A stretch of 6,668 nt of DNA from a bacterium (lineage in GTDB: Bacteria; JAMORN01), in NCBI GenBank assembly GCA_027063545.1, contig JAMORN010000147.1:1-6668 (forward strand), given 5' to 3'. Every line of letters begins with the position of its first letter. The stretch's first letter is position 1. Positions 1 to 6,668 of the stretch are shown here, in pieces. Both the position numbers and the translations under genes were made by a program. The notes under the pieces are model-generated. The model was given only the letters and a program-made list of their open reading frames with translations. It was not told where the DNA came from and did not search any database.

Positions 1-39
1 AGAAAAGGTCGTTTATATGTTGATGTAATACCAGCGTAA
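1..39 (+). CDS. C-terminal tail of an unidentified upstream gene (partial)
   Basis: Frame 1 reads RKGRLYVDVIPA and then meets three consecutive in-frame TAA codons (37-45). The other two forward frames also stop within the first 30 bases, but frame 1 runs furthest and ends in a multiple stop. Only twelve residues are visible, too few to name a family. If it is real, the gene ends about 28 bp before pta, which leaves no room for a pta promoter of its own and suggests that pta is co-transcribed with it. That this is coding sequence is an inference. Confidence 0.4.
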   Translation, partial: RKGRLYVDVIPA

Positions 40-43
40 TAAT

Positions 44-56
44 AAAAAAAAAAAAA
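44..56 (+). repeat. 13-base poly-A tract before the pta ribosome binding site
   Basis: An uninterrupted run of 13 A lies between the upstream stop codons and the AAGGAAAAG ribosome binding site (55-63) of pta. It is outside any coding region. Homopolymers of this length are prone to length variation, polymerase slippage and sequencing error, so the exact count should be treated with care. Confidence 0.8.
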
Positions 57-67
57 GGAAAAGAAAA

Positions 68-1069
68 ATGGAATTTATAGAAGGTATTAGAAATAAAGCA
101 AAACAAAATCCAAGAAGGGTTGTATATCCTGAGGGGACAGATGAGAGAGTTATAAAAGCGGCTAGATTTGTCTTGGATGAGAAGATAGCTTCTTCGGTAA
201 CTCTCATAGGTAATGAAGATGATGTAAAATCAAAGGCAAAAGAATTGAATATTAATATAGATGATGTAGAGATAGTGGATCCTATTAGTGATAAAGATTG
301 GGATAATTACGTAGAAGTGTTTTATGAGTTGAGAAAACATAAGGGAATGACGATAGAAAAAGCAAAAAAAAGAATACAAAATGAATTATATTATGCAGCA
401 TTAATGTTGAGAGATGGAAGGGTTGATTTATCTGTAGGTGGGGCTGTTAATACAACAGGAGATGTAATAAGAGCAGCAGCTCAAGTATTGGGAATGAAAG
501 AAAATGTGGATGTTATTTCTTCATCGTTTTTTATGGTTGTTCCTGATTTTCTAGGTACAGGGGAAAATAAAGTTTTAGTTTTTGGAGATTGTGCTGTTGT
601 TCCTAATCCCACAAAGGAGCAATTGGCTTCTATTGCTTATTCTTGCGCTAATATGTACAAAAAAGTAATAGGAGATGAACCCAAAGTAGCTATGTTATCA
701 TTTTCTACTAAGGGGAGTGCAGCTCATGAGATGGTTTTTAAAGTTAGGGAAGCTACACAAATTGCAAAAGAAAGATATTCAGATTTAAAAATAGATGGGG
801 AATTACAATTTGATGCAGCAATCATTCCAGAGATTGCTAAAAGAAAAGCTCCAGATTCAGAGGTAGCTGGAGAAGCTAATGTTTTTATTTTTCCAGATTT
901 GAATGCAGGAAATATTGGATATAAGTTAGTAGAGAGACTAGCAAAAGCAAAAGCTATAGGTCCTGTTATGCAAGGGGTAGCTAAACCTTTTATGGATCTT
1001 AGTAGGGGTTGTAGCTGGGAAGATATAGTTAATGTAACTAGTATAGCTTCTTTATTAGTGGAGGAATAG
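68..1069 (+). CDS. pta: Phosphate acetyltransferase (phosphotransacetylase)
   Basis: Cytoplasmic enzyme that interconverts acetyl-CoA plus phosphate with acetyl phosphate plus CoA, the first step of the Pta-AckA acetate pathway. The 333 residues match the short, single-domain Pta family (PF01515); the long N-terminal DRTGG/P-loop regions of E. coli-type Pta are absent. Family motifs include VVYPEGTDERV near residue 18, LSVGGAVNTTGD near 121, VFGDCAVVPNPT near 171, PDLNAGNIGYK near 276 and DLSRGCSWED at 310-319. Ser312, Arg313 and Asp319 have the spacing of the catalytic Ser309/Arg310/Asp316 group known in Methanosarcina Pta. The ATG follows AAGGAAAAG at a normal distance. The stop is 2 bp before ackA, whose product takes the next step. 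A phosphate butyryltransferase is the main related alternative, but the motifs and the ackA partner favour Pta. Confidence 0.95.
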   Translation: MEFIEGIRNKAKQNPRRVVYPEGTDERVIKAARFVLDEKIASSVTLIGNEDDVKSKAKELNINIDDVEIVDPISDKDWDNYVEVFYELRKHKGMTIEKAKKRIQNELYYAALMLRDGRVDLSVGGAVNTTGDVIRAAAQVLGMKENVDVISSSFFMVVPDFLGTGENKVLVFGDCAVVPNPTKEQLASIAYSCANMYKKVIGDEPKVAMLSFSTKGSAAHEMVFKVREATQIAKERYSDLKIDGELQFDAAIIPEIAKRKAPDSEVAGEANVFIFPDLNAGNIGYKLVERLAKAKAIGPVMQGVAKPFMDLSRGCSWEDIVNVTSIASLLVEE

Positions 1070-1071
1070 AT

Positions 1072-2274
1072 ATGAAGGTATTTGTAATTAATTCAGGAAG
1101 TTCTTCAATAAAATTTCAGTTAATAGATACTCAAACAAGAAATTATATAATAAAAGGTATAGTTGAAAGAATAGGAGAGCATGATTCTTTAATAAGATGG
1201 TCTTTAAAAGAGGGTGGAAGTTATAGAATTGAACAAAAGATAGAGAATCACAAACATGCTTTAGATGAAGTTTTTAAGATATTATTAGATAAAGAAAAGG
1301 GAGCTATCTCCTCTTTAGATGAGATAGATGCTGTAGGCCATAGAGTCGTTCATGGAGGAGAGAAGTTTAAAAGTTCAGTTTTAATAGATAAGGATGTTTT
1401 AAATAGTATTAAGGAATATTCTATTTTAGCACCTTTACACAATCCTGCTAATATAACAGGTATTGAAGCTGCAATGGAATTATTGCCAAATGTTCCTCAG
1501 GTAGCTGTATTTGATACATCTTTTCATGCTAATATGCCAAGACGTGCATATTTATATGCTTTGCCTTATGAATTTTATTCAGAAAAAAAGATAAGAAGAT
1601 ATGGATTCCACGGAACAAGTCATAAATATATAACTGAAAGAGCTATTGAGCTTTTAGGTTTAGATATAAATAACTCTAAATTGATTACTTGCCATCTTGG
1701 GAATGGGGCGTCAATTACAGCTGTTAAAAATGGATATTCTGTAGATACTTCAATGGGTTTAACACCTTTAGAAGGATTAGTTATGGGTACAAGATCTGGA
1801 GATATGGATCCTGCGATAACATTATTTTTGATGGAAACATATGGATATAAGCCTGAAGAGTTAGATAAGATATATAATAAAAAATCAGGACTTCTGGGAT
1901 TATCTGGAATATCAAATGATATGAGAGATATAATGGAAGAAATGGAAAAAGGAAATGAAAGGGCAAAGATAGCTTATGAAGTTTTTATTTATAGAGTTAA
2001 GAAATATATAGGGGCTTATTTAGCGGTATTAAATGGGGCTGATGCAATTATATTTACAGCAGGTATTGGTGAAAATAATGCTCATATAAGAGAAGATATT
2101 TGTAGAAATTTAGAGTTTTTTGGAATAAAGATAGATAAAGAGAAAAACGAGCAAGCTAATGGAAAGGAAGTTATAATATCTACAGATGATTCTAAAGTAA
2201 AGGTTTTAGTTATCCCTACAAATGAGGAGTTAAAAATAGCTTTAGAAACAGAGAATATTGTTGAGAATAGATAA
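1072..2274 (+). CDS. ackA: Acetate kinase
   Basis: Cytoplasmic ASKHA-fold kinase that converts acetyl phosphate plus ADP to acetate plus ATP, reversibly. The 400-residue length is typical. N-terminal NSGSSSIKF places Asn7; GHRVVHGG gives Arg91; DTSFHANMP gives Asp148; RYGFHGTSHKYI gives His180; GTRSGDMDP gives Arg241; FTAGIGENN lies near 328; and IPTNEE gives Glu385. These correspond almost exactly to the catalytic and metal-binding residues known in Methanosarcina thermophila acetate kinase (N7, R91, D148, H180, R241, E384), so the enzyme looks intact. GGAGG at 1060-1064, inside the end of pta, stands 7 bases before the ATG, so the pair is an operon with likely translational coupling. The 3' end overlaps the proposed lptE start by about 14-17 bases. 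Propionate or butyrate kinase is less likely given the Pta partner. Confidence 0.96.
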   Translation: MKVFVINSGSSSIKFQLIDTQTRNYIIKGIVERIGEHDSLIRWSLKEGGSYRIEQKIENHKHALDEVFKILLDKEKGAISSLDEIDAVGHRVVHGGEKFKSSVLIDKDVLNSIKEYSILAPLHNPANITGIEAAMELLPNVPQVAVFDTSFHANMPRRAYLYALPYEFYSEKKIRRYGFHGTSHKYITERAIELLGLDINNSKLITCHLGNGASITAVKNGYSVDTSMGLTPLEGLVMGTRSGDMDPAITLFLMETYGYKPEELDKIYNKKSGLLGLSGISNDMRDIMEEMEKGNERAKIAYEVFIYRVKKYIGAYLAVLNGADAIIFTAGIGENNAHIREDICRNLEFFGIKIDKEKNEQANGKEVIISTDDSKVKVLVIPTNEELKIALETENIVENR

Positions 2275-2743
2275 TATTTTATATTATATTTTAATTGTTT
2301 TTCTATTTATAGGCTGTTCATATACTTTTTCATTATCTGTATTTGGAGATGTTGAAACTATTTATATACCATTTGTAGATAATAAAACTTCAAGAGAGGA
2401 TATTAGTATTATTGTTTATAATAAATTAATTGAGTATATAAAAAAAAATTATCCTTCTCTTGTAATCTCAAATAATAAAGATAAAAGCGATTTGATCATA
2501 GAGACTATTGTAGAAGAATATTTTAGAGATGTATCTGAGTATACTCAAGAAGGTGATGTTGAAAGATATAAAGTAGTCTTGAAAATAAAATATAAAATAT
2601 ATAAAAAAGGTAAAAAAATATTAAATAAAGAAATAATATCTGAAGGTTATTATACACCTGAAGAAATAGAGCAAAAAGCTATAGAAGAAAGTATTCAACA
2701 ATCATTTAATCGTGTTTTTTCTAGTTTAGAAAATAATTGGTAA
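2258..2743 (+). CDS. lptE: LptE-like LPS-assembly lipoprotein
   Basis: Probable outer-membrane lipoprotein that plugs the LptD beta-barrel during lipopolysaccharide export. The first 20 residues form a signal peptide with a hydrophobic stretch (ILYYILIVFLFIG) ending in FIGC, so Cys20 is the predicted lipidated residue; the lipobox is loose, with Phe at -3. The rest fits the LptE fold (PF04390): an early strand with ETIYIPFVDNKTS near residues 33-45, a helix with YNKLIEYIK, then strands SDLIIETIVEEYF and RYKVVLKIKYKIYKK, and a final helix ending in ENNW. Length (about 160) is normal. No ATG is available before the signal peptide, so a TTG at 2258 or 2261 must start it. GAG at 2251-2253 is 4 or 7 bases upstream, which favours 2261. 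Either choice overlaps ackA, implying coupled translation. LptE sequences diverge strongly, so the family call rests on pattern rather than on invariant residues. Confidence 0.72.
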   Translation: MLRIDNILYYILIVFLFIGCSYTFSLSVFGDVETIYIPFVDNKTSREDISIIVYNKLIEYIKKNYPSLVISNNKDKSDLIIETIVEEYFRDVSEYTQEGDVERYKVVLKIKYKIYKKGKKILNKEIISEGYYTPEEIEQKAIEESIQQSFNRVFSSLENNW

Positions 2744-2762
2744 AAAAAAATCAGGGCTGGCA
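2742..2762 (-). terminator. Likely rnpB 3' termination signal: P1 3' strand plus U9
   Basis: On the minus strand the P1 closing strand TGCCAGCCCTG is followed by GA-free spacing of one base and then nine T (the A run at 2742-2750). No separate strong local hairpin precedes the T run; only a 4-bp GGCT/AGCC stem could form locally, and that would compete with P4 and P1. The P1 helix, closed with the RNA's own 5' end, may therefore serve as the terminator stem. The T run overlaps the TAA stop of lptE on the other strand. This role is inferred. Confidence 0.5.
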
Positions 2763-3117
2763 ATAAGCCGGATTCTGTATTTAGGGAGTCATCTATCTAG
2801 GGCTATTGTTGCCAATAGCCTCAAGCGACCTACCCGGGCATCAAGCGAGGCGGGCACCTCATCTGCCCCTATTTGGTCTTGCTTCACCCAGGGTTTACCC
2901 TGCCTTCCTCTGTTACCAGAGGAAGCGGTGGGCTCTTACCCCACCTTTTCACCCTTACCTGTGAGCTAATGCTCCATCGGCGGTCTCTTTTCTGTGGCAC
3001 TTTCCCAGAGGTTACCCTCTGGCGGATGTTATCCGCTGGGCTGCCCTATGAAGTCCGGACTTTCCTCTCAGGGTACCTATATAAAAGATACCCTGAGCGA
3101 CTCCCTGCCAGCCCTGT
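2751..3117 (-). ncRNA. rnpB: RNase P RNA, bacterial class A
   Basis: Catalytic RNA of ribonuclease P, which trims the 5' leader of tRNA precursors. Read on the minus strand, it has the conserved GAGGAAAGTCCGGAC block (complement about 3054-3068) near the 5' end and ACAGAATCCGGCTTA near the 3' end, which form P4 with the bulged U. Other helices are visible. P1 is 3106-3116 with 2752-2762, 11 bp and perfect. P2 is 3099-3105 with 2784-2790. P3 is 3089-3097 with 3067-3075. P8 is 3022-3036. P9 is 3005-3022 with a GUAA loop. P13 is 2904-2925 with a GUAA loop. P14 is near 2889-2902. P18 is 2801-2820 with a GCAA loop. The P15 region carries the GGU that pairs with tRNA CCA. The helix set is class A, not Bacillus class B. 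Ends are estimated from P1. An open plus-strand frame across this gene is not a protein. Confidence 0.97.
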
Positions 3118-3135
3118 ATATTTTCCTAATAGGTT

Positions 3136-4614
<1,479 letters not shown>

Positions 4615-5352
4615 TTATTCTTTAAATTTTTCAGAAACTAATATTACTCCACAACCTTCACAGAAAAGAATCTCATTTCCTTTATGAACATTATATAAAT
4701 GTTGAATAGGAAGAACAGTAAAACAATTACTACAATGATTACTACCTTCAGAAATAAAACCAATTACAATCCCATCTTTTTTTTGTTTATATGTTGATTC
4801 ATATATTCTAGCAAATTCTATTTCTGTTTCCTTTAATTCTTCTAATAATTTTTCTCTTTCTTCTTTTTTCTTTTCTATTAATACTTCTATTTCATCTAAA
4901 CTTTTTTGTTTTTCTTCAATCTGCGGAAGAACTTTTGCCTTCTCTTCTTCAATTTCTTTCTCTAACTCTTCTTTTTCTTTCAATTTATTTTCAATTTTTT
5001 CATTTAATTTCTTTAAATGATTGTTTAGAGTTTTTTTCATTGTTCTATAATTATCTATTTCTGTAAAAACAAGGTCATATTCATCATTTGTTGTAATTTT
5101 AGAAACTTTTTCTTCTGCTTTTTTAAGATTTTCTTCGGTATTTTCAATCTTTTTTAAAGTTTCTTCCCTTTCATTTTCTAATTTTGCCAATTCTGAATTT
5201 AAACTTTCAAGCAAAGCATTTAACTCATTTAATCTTTTTTGTAGTTCTTCAATTTCTTTAGGATAGATTTTCTTTTTTTCCTTTAAATCTTTTATTTCTA
5301 AATCTATTTTACCTATTTTATAAAGTAATTTAAACCCTTCTTTTTTACTCAT
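4615..5352 (-). CDS. Coiled-coil protein with C-terminal C4 zinc ribbon (COG1579 type)
   Basis: A 245-residue protein of the COG1579/PF02591 (zf-RING_7) group. Residues about 10-190 are almost wholly charged heptads rich in Lys, Glu and Leu, a long antiparallel coiled coil, with the family's mid-coil motif near 87-98 (TTNDEYDLVFTEID). The C-terminus holds a C4 zinc ribbon: HCSNC (Cys207, Cys210) and CEGCG (Cys231, Cys234), separated by a short linker. No signal peptide or membrane segment is expected, so it should be cytoplasmic. The Helicobacter relative HP0958/FlgZ is known to bind RpoN and flaA mRNA, but no general function is established and none is claimed here. The frame stays open upstream to 5415, but those codons translate a terminator T tract into a false hydrophobic leader. 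ATG at 5350-5352 with GGAG 7 bases upstream is the credible start. It is first in a probable operon with guaB and rnpB. Confidence 0.85.
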   Translation of the reverse strand: MSKKEGFKLLYKIGKIDLEIKDLKEKKKIYPKEIEELQKRLNELNALLESLNSELAKLENEREETLKKIENTEENLKKAEEKVSKITTNDEYDLVFTEIDNYRTMKKTLNNHLKKLNEKIENKLKEKEELEKEIEEEKAKVLPQIEEKQKSLDEIEVLIEKKKEEREKLLEELKETEIEFARIYESTYKQKKDGIVIGFISEGSNHCSNCFTVLPIQHLYNVHKGNEILFCEGCGVILVSEKFKE

Positions 5353-5359
5353 ACTAAAA

Positions 5360-5363
5360 CTCC
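5360..5363 (-). promoter_or_regulatory. Ribosome binding site that fixes the zinc-ribbon gene start
   Basis: On the minus strand TGGAGTTTTAGT precedes ATG 5350-5352, with GGAG 7 bases from the start codon. The longer open-frame start at 5415 lies inside a terminator hairpin and has no such site, so the shorter protein is preferred. Confidence 0.75.
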
Positions 5364-5384
5364 ATTTTACTTTTAATTTGTTTA

Positions 5385-5434
5385 TAAAATAAAAAAAATA
5401 AAAGAGCAGAAACAAAATCCCTTTCTGCTCTTTT
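5385..5434 (-). terminator. Intrinsic terminator downstream of the tRNA gene
   Basis: Bases 5422-5434 and 5400-5412 form a perfect 13-bp inverted repeat (core AGAGCAGAAA / TTTCTGCTCT) around a 9-base loop. On the minus strand it is followed at once by a T-rich tract with runs of eight and four T. This is a classical Rho-independent terminator in the right place and orientation to end the tRNA transcript begun near 5578. The plus-strand side has only a short TTTTATA, so termination in that direction would be weaker. The tract overlaps the region where a promoter for the zinc-ribbon operon would be expected; the best candidate there is a lone TATAAA at 5381-5386 without a -35. Confidence 0.9.
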
Positions 5435-5486
5435 ATACCCTATCCTCTATAACCTTAAAGTCCTATATTTAAAAAAATTTAAAAAA

Positions 5487-5560
5487 TGGGCCTGCAGGGA
5501 CTTGAACCCCGGACCCGCGGATTATGAGTCCACTGCTCTAACCACCTGAGCTACAGGCCC
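5487..5560 (-). tRNA. tRNA with CAU anticodon, probably tRNA-Ile2 (k2C) or elongator tRNA-Met
   Basis: A 74-base cloverleaf on the minus strand. It has a perfect 7-bp acceptor stem (GGGCCTG/CAGGCCC), U8-A9, D stem GCTC/GAGC with loop AGGTGGTTA, anticodon stem GTGGA/TCCGC (one G-U), loop CTCATAA with anticodon CAT at 5524-5526, a 5-base variable loop, T stem CGGGG/CCCTG and loop TTCAAGT, with discriminator A73. The full acceptor pairing excludes the initiator tRNA, which has a mismatch at 1-72. The GAGCAG start of the anticodon arm, C4-G69 and C5-G68, and A73 resemble tRNA-Ile2, whose C34 is modified to lysidine by TilS so that it reads AUA. Elongator Met cannot be ruled out by eye. CCA is not encoded (TTTTTT follows A73), so it must be added by tRNA nucleotidyltransferase. 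Confidence 0.95.
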
Positions 5561-5584
5561 ATTTATTTAAACTTGTCTAGTACA

Positions 5585-5613
5585 AAAATAATAATTTATA
5601 TTATAATAGTCAA
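5585..5613 (-). promoter_or_regulatory. Predicted sigma-70-type promoter of the tRNA gene
   Basis: On the minus strand TTGACT (5608-5613) is separated by exactly 17 bases from TATTTT (5585-5590). The -35 matches the consensus at five of six positions and the -10 at four of six. A start near 5578 gives a leader of about 17 bases before the mature tRNA 5' end at 5560. The position suits the tRNA, and no other gene lies in this direction between them. Confidence 0.55.
5602..5607 (+). promoter_or_regulatory. Predicted -10 box for the glycosyltransferase-coaE unit
   Basis: A perfect TATAAT on the plus strand, 40 bases before the chosen ATG, directly abuts the -35 box of the divergent tRNA promoter. 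The sequence 17 bases upstream (AGTACA, 5579-5584) is a poor -35. A better-looking TTGTCT at 5573-5578 is 23 bases away, too far for a standard spacer. This is a reasonable but unproven promoter. Confidence 0.4.
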
Positions 5614-5636
5614 ATATTAATTTTAACTTTTGAAAA

Positions 5637-5641
5637 GAGAG
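5637..5641 (+). promoter_or_regulatory. Ribosome binding site that fixes the glycosyltransferase start
   Basis: GAGAG lies 6 bases before ATG 5648-5650. The alternative in-frame TTG at 5630 would sit upstream of this site and add six residues (MKRERF) that are not part of the glycosyltransferase fold, so the ATG is preferred. Confidence 0.65.
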
Positions 5642-5647
5642 CGTTTT

Positions 5648-6460
5648 ATGAGTAATAAAAAAATTTCCATAATAATACCTGTTTATAATGGAAAGATGTT
5701 TATAAAAATTCTTTTAGATAGTATTCTAGAGAATGTTAAATACCCTAATTATGAAGTTATTGTAGTAGATGATTTTTCATATGAAAATATGGATGAGGTA
5801 TATAATTTATATAAAGACAATTCAAAAATTAAAATAATATACAATAGGCAAAATTTAGGTTTTGCTAAAAGTAATAATGTAGCAGTTTCATATTCATCTG
5901 GAGAATACTTATATTTTACAAATTCAGATACAATAATATTAGAAAATACTATAGAGAATATAATCTTTTCTTATGAAAATAGAATTCAATTATATGGTAT
6001 AGAGAATATTGGAGCTATCCAGTCTAAGATAATAAAACCAACAGAAAATAATAATTATGTAATTCAAACAATAGGGGCTATCATTGATAGAGAGAAAGGA
6101 TTACCTAAATATTTCTTTCCTAATATATCAATAGATGATAGCAGAGCCAATAGAAGAATGATTATTGAATTATTTATGGGTTGTGGTTTCTTTATGCCAA
6201 GGGACATTTGGAATGAACTGGAAGGTTTTGATGAAAATTTTGGTAAATACTATTTAGAAGACACTGATTTAGCCTTAAGATTAAGAGAAGCTGGATATTT
6301 AATCGGATATGAACCAACATCTGTTATAGTACATTTTCATGGTGTATCAACAACAGCATATGTAAAAGATCAAAAGGAATTTGATTATAATTATCAAAAA
6401 AGTTTAAACTATTTTTTTAATAAATGGCCTAAGGATAAAATATTAAAGGTATTAAAATAA
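5648..6460 (+). CDS. Family 2 glycosyltransferase (GT-A fold, COG1216 / rhamnosyltransferase-like)
   Basis: A 270-residue inverting sugar transferase that probably adds a sugar from a nucleotide-sugar donor to a surface glycan; donor and acceptor are unknown. The N-terminus SIIIPVYNG (7-15) begins the GT-A nucleotide-binding fold. VVDD (39-42) and the QNLGFAKSNN stretch (68-77) are typical of COG1216. TNSDT at 91-95 takes the place of the DXD metal-binding motif (usually N-x-D in this group). GFDENFGKYYLEDTDL (193-208) carries the ED-x-D catalytic-base region, followed by HFHG at 229-232. There is no transmembrane segment, so it should act at the cytoplasmic face. It could contribute to lipooligosaccharide or O-antigen, which fits the diderm envelope suggested by the LptE-like gene, but that is inference. 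Its stop overlaps the coaE ATG by one base (TAATG), so the two are translated from one message. Confidence 0.88.
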   Translation: MSNKKISIIIPVYNGKMFIKILLDSILENVKYPNYEVIVVDDFSYENMDEVYNLYKDNSKIKIIYNRQNLGFAKSNNVAVSYSSGEYLYFTNSDTIILENTIENIIFSYENRIQLYGIENIGAIQSKIIKPTENNNYVIQTIGAIIDREKGLPKYFFPNISIDDSRANRRMIIELFMGCGFFMPRDIWNELEGFDENFGKYYLEDTDLALRLREAGYLIGYEPTSVIVHFHGVSTTAYVKDQKEFDYNYQKSLNYFFNKWPKDKILKVLK

Positions 6461-6668
6461 TGAAAATAAAATTAGCAATCACTGGATATCCTGGTGTAGG
6501 GAAATCAACTTTTAGTAAGTTTTTGTCTTTTTATTTAAATAACTCTTGTTTAGTTGAGGCAGATAAAATAGGTTATATCTTACTTGAGGACCAAAAAGTA
6601 ATAGAGTTTATAGAAGATTATTGTCCAGAGGCTTTAAAAGATGGGAATGTAGATAGAAAAATTTTAGG
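6460..6668 (+). CDS. coaE: Dephospho-CoA kinase, N-terminal part (cut by window end)
   Basis: The first 69 codons are visible. The full enzyme (usually about 200 residues) phosphorylates the 3'-hydroxyl of dephospho-CoA with ATP, the last step of coenzyme A synthesis. LAITGYPGVGKST (5-17) is a Walker A P-loop. EADKIGYILLED (33-44) matches the family's DAD-K/I substrate-site motif with Glu in place of the first Asp. DGNVDRKILG near 60-69 matches the CoaE signature that precedes the lid region. The P-loop reads GYPGVGKST rather than the common GGIGSGKST, so it resembles some adenylate kinase-like P-loops, but the other two motifs favour CoaE. The ATG overlaps the glycosyltransferase stop by one base, and no separate ribosome binding site is evident, so translation probably depends on re-initiation. 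CoA produced here is the cofactor used by Pta, though the genes are not in one operon. Confidence 0.82.
   Translation, partial: MKIKLAITGYPGVGKSTFSKFLSFYLNNSCLVEADKIGYILLEDQKVIEFIEDYCPEALKDGNVDRKIL

Noticed and set aside
13-207. Minus-strand open frame opposite the start of pta
   Set aside because: It overlaps a well-supported gene in the opposite direction, has a low-complexity hydrophobic composition from the A-rich leader, and has no family features.
1781-1966. Minus-strand open frame inside ackA
   Set aside because: Shadow of acetate kinase, which has all its catalytic residues in the other frame.
2889-3022. Several inverted repeats with TTAC or GTAA loops, considered as a repeat cluster
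   Set aside because: They are the P9, P13 and P14 hairpins of RNase P RNA with GNRA-type loops, not a mobile or CRISPR-like repeat.
5353-5415. N-terminal hydrophobic extension of the zinc-ribbon protein as a membrane anchor
   Set aside because: The codons are the terminator T tract of the upstream tRNA gene, and a good ribosome binding site marks a later ATG.

Overview
This is an ordinary housekeeping stretch from an AT-rich bacterium. I found no mobile element, CRISPR array or undescribed multi-gene system. A lipoprotein of the LptE type (outer-membrane lipopolysaccharide assembly) points to a diderm (Gram-negative-type) cell. Pta plus AckA indicates acetate production with substrate-level ATP, or acetate activation. 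The phylum cannot be fixed from the sequence. The two structural RNAs are visibly much richer in G+C than the genes around them and have long, nearly perfect helices, which hints at a warm-growing organism, but this is only a hint.

Layout, plus strand, 1-2743: the last codons of an unidentified upstream gene, then pta, ackA and an lptE-like gene, packed head to tail with gaps of 2 bp or overlaps. No promoter is visible between them, so they probably form one operon. Pta and AckA interconvert acetyl-CoA and acetate through acetyl phosphate. The LptE-like lipoprotein has no metabolic link to them and appears to be translated by coupling to ackA.

Minus strand, 5352 down to 2742: a coiled-coil/zinc-ribbon protein (COG1579 type), guaB (IMP dehydrogenase, guanine nucleotide synthesis) and rnpB (class A RNase P RNA), closely spaced and all transcribed leftward. 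The rnpB 3' end meets the lptE stop codon with no spacer, so the two units converge directly. A stretch of the RNase P gene is open on the plus strand, but it is not a protein gene.

Minus strand, 5560 down to about 5385: a single CAU-anticodon tRNA without an encoded CCA, followed by a strong intrinsic terminator. That terminator sits just upstream of the zinc-ribbon gene and creates a misleading hydrophobic N-terminal extension in its reading frame.

Plus strand, 5648 to the end: a family 2 glycosyltransferase and, overlapping it by one base, the start of a dephospho-CoA kinase (coaE) cut off by the window edge. The tRNA and the glycosyltransferase diverge from a compact AT-rich region of about 87 bp that appears to hold back-to-back promoters.
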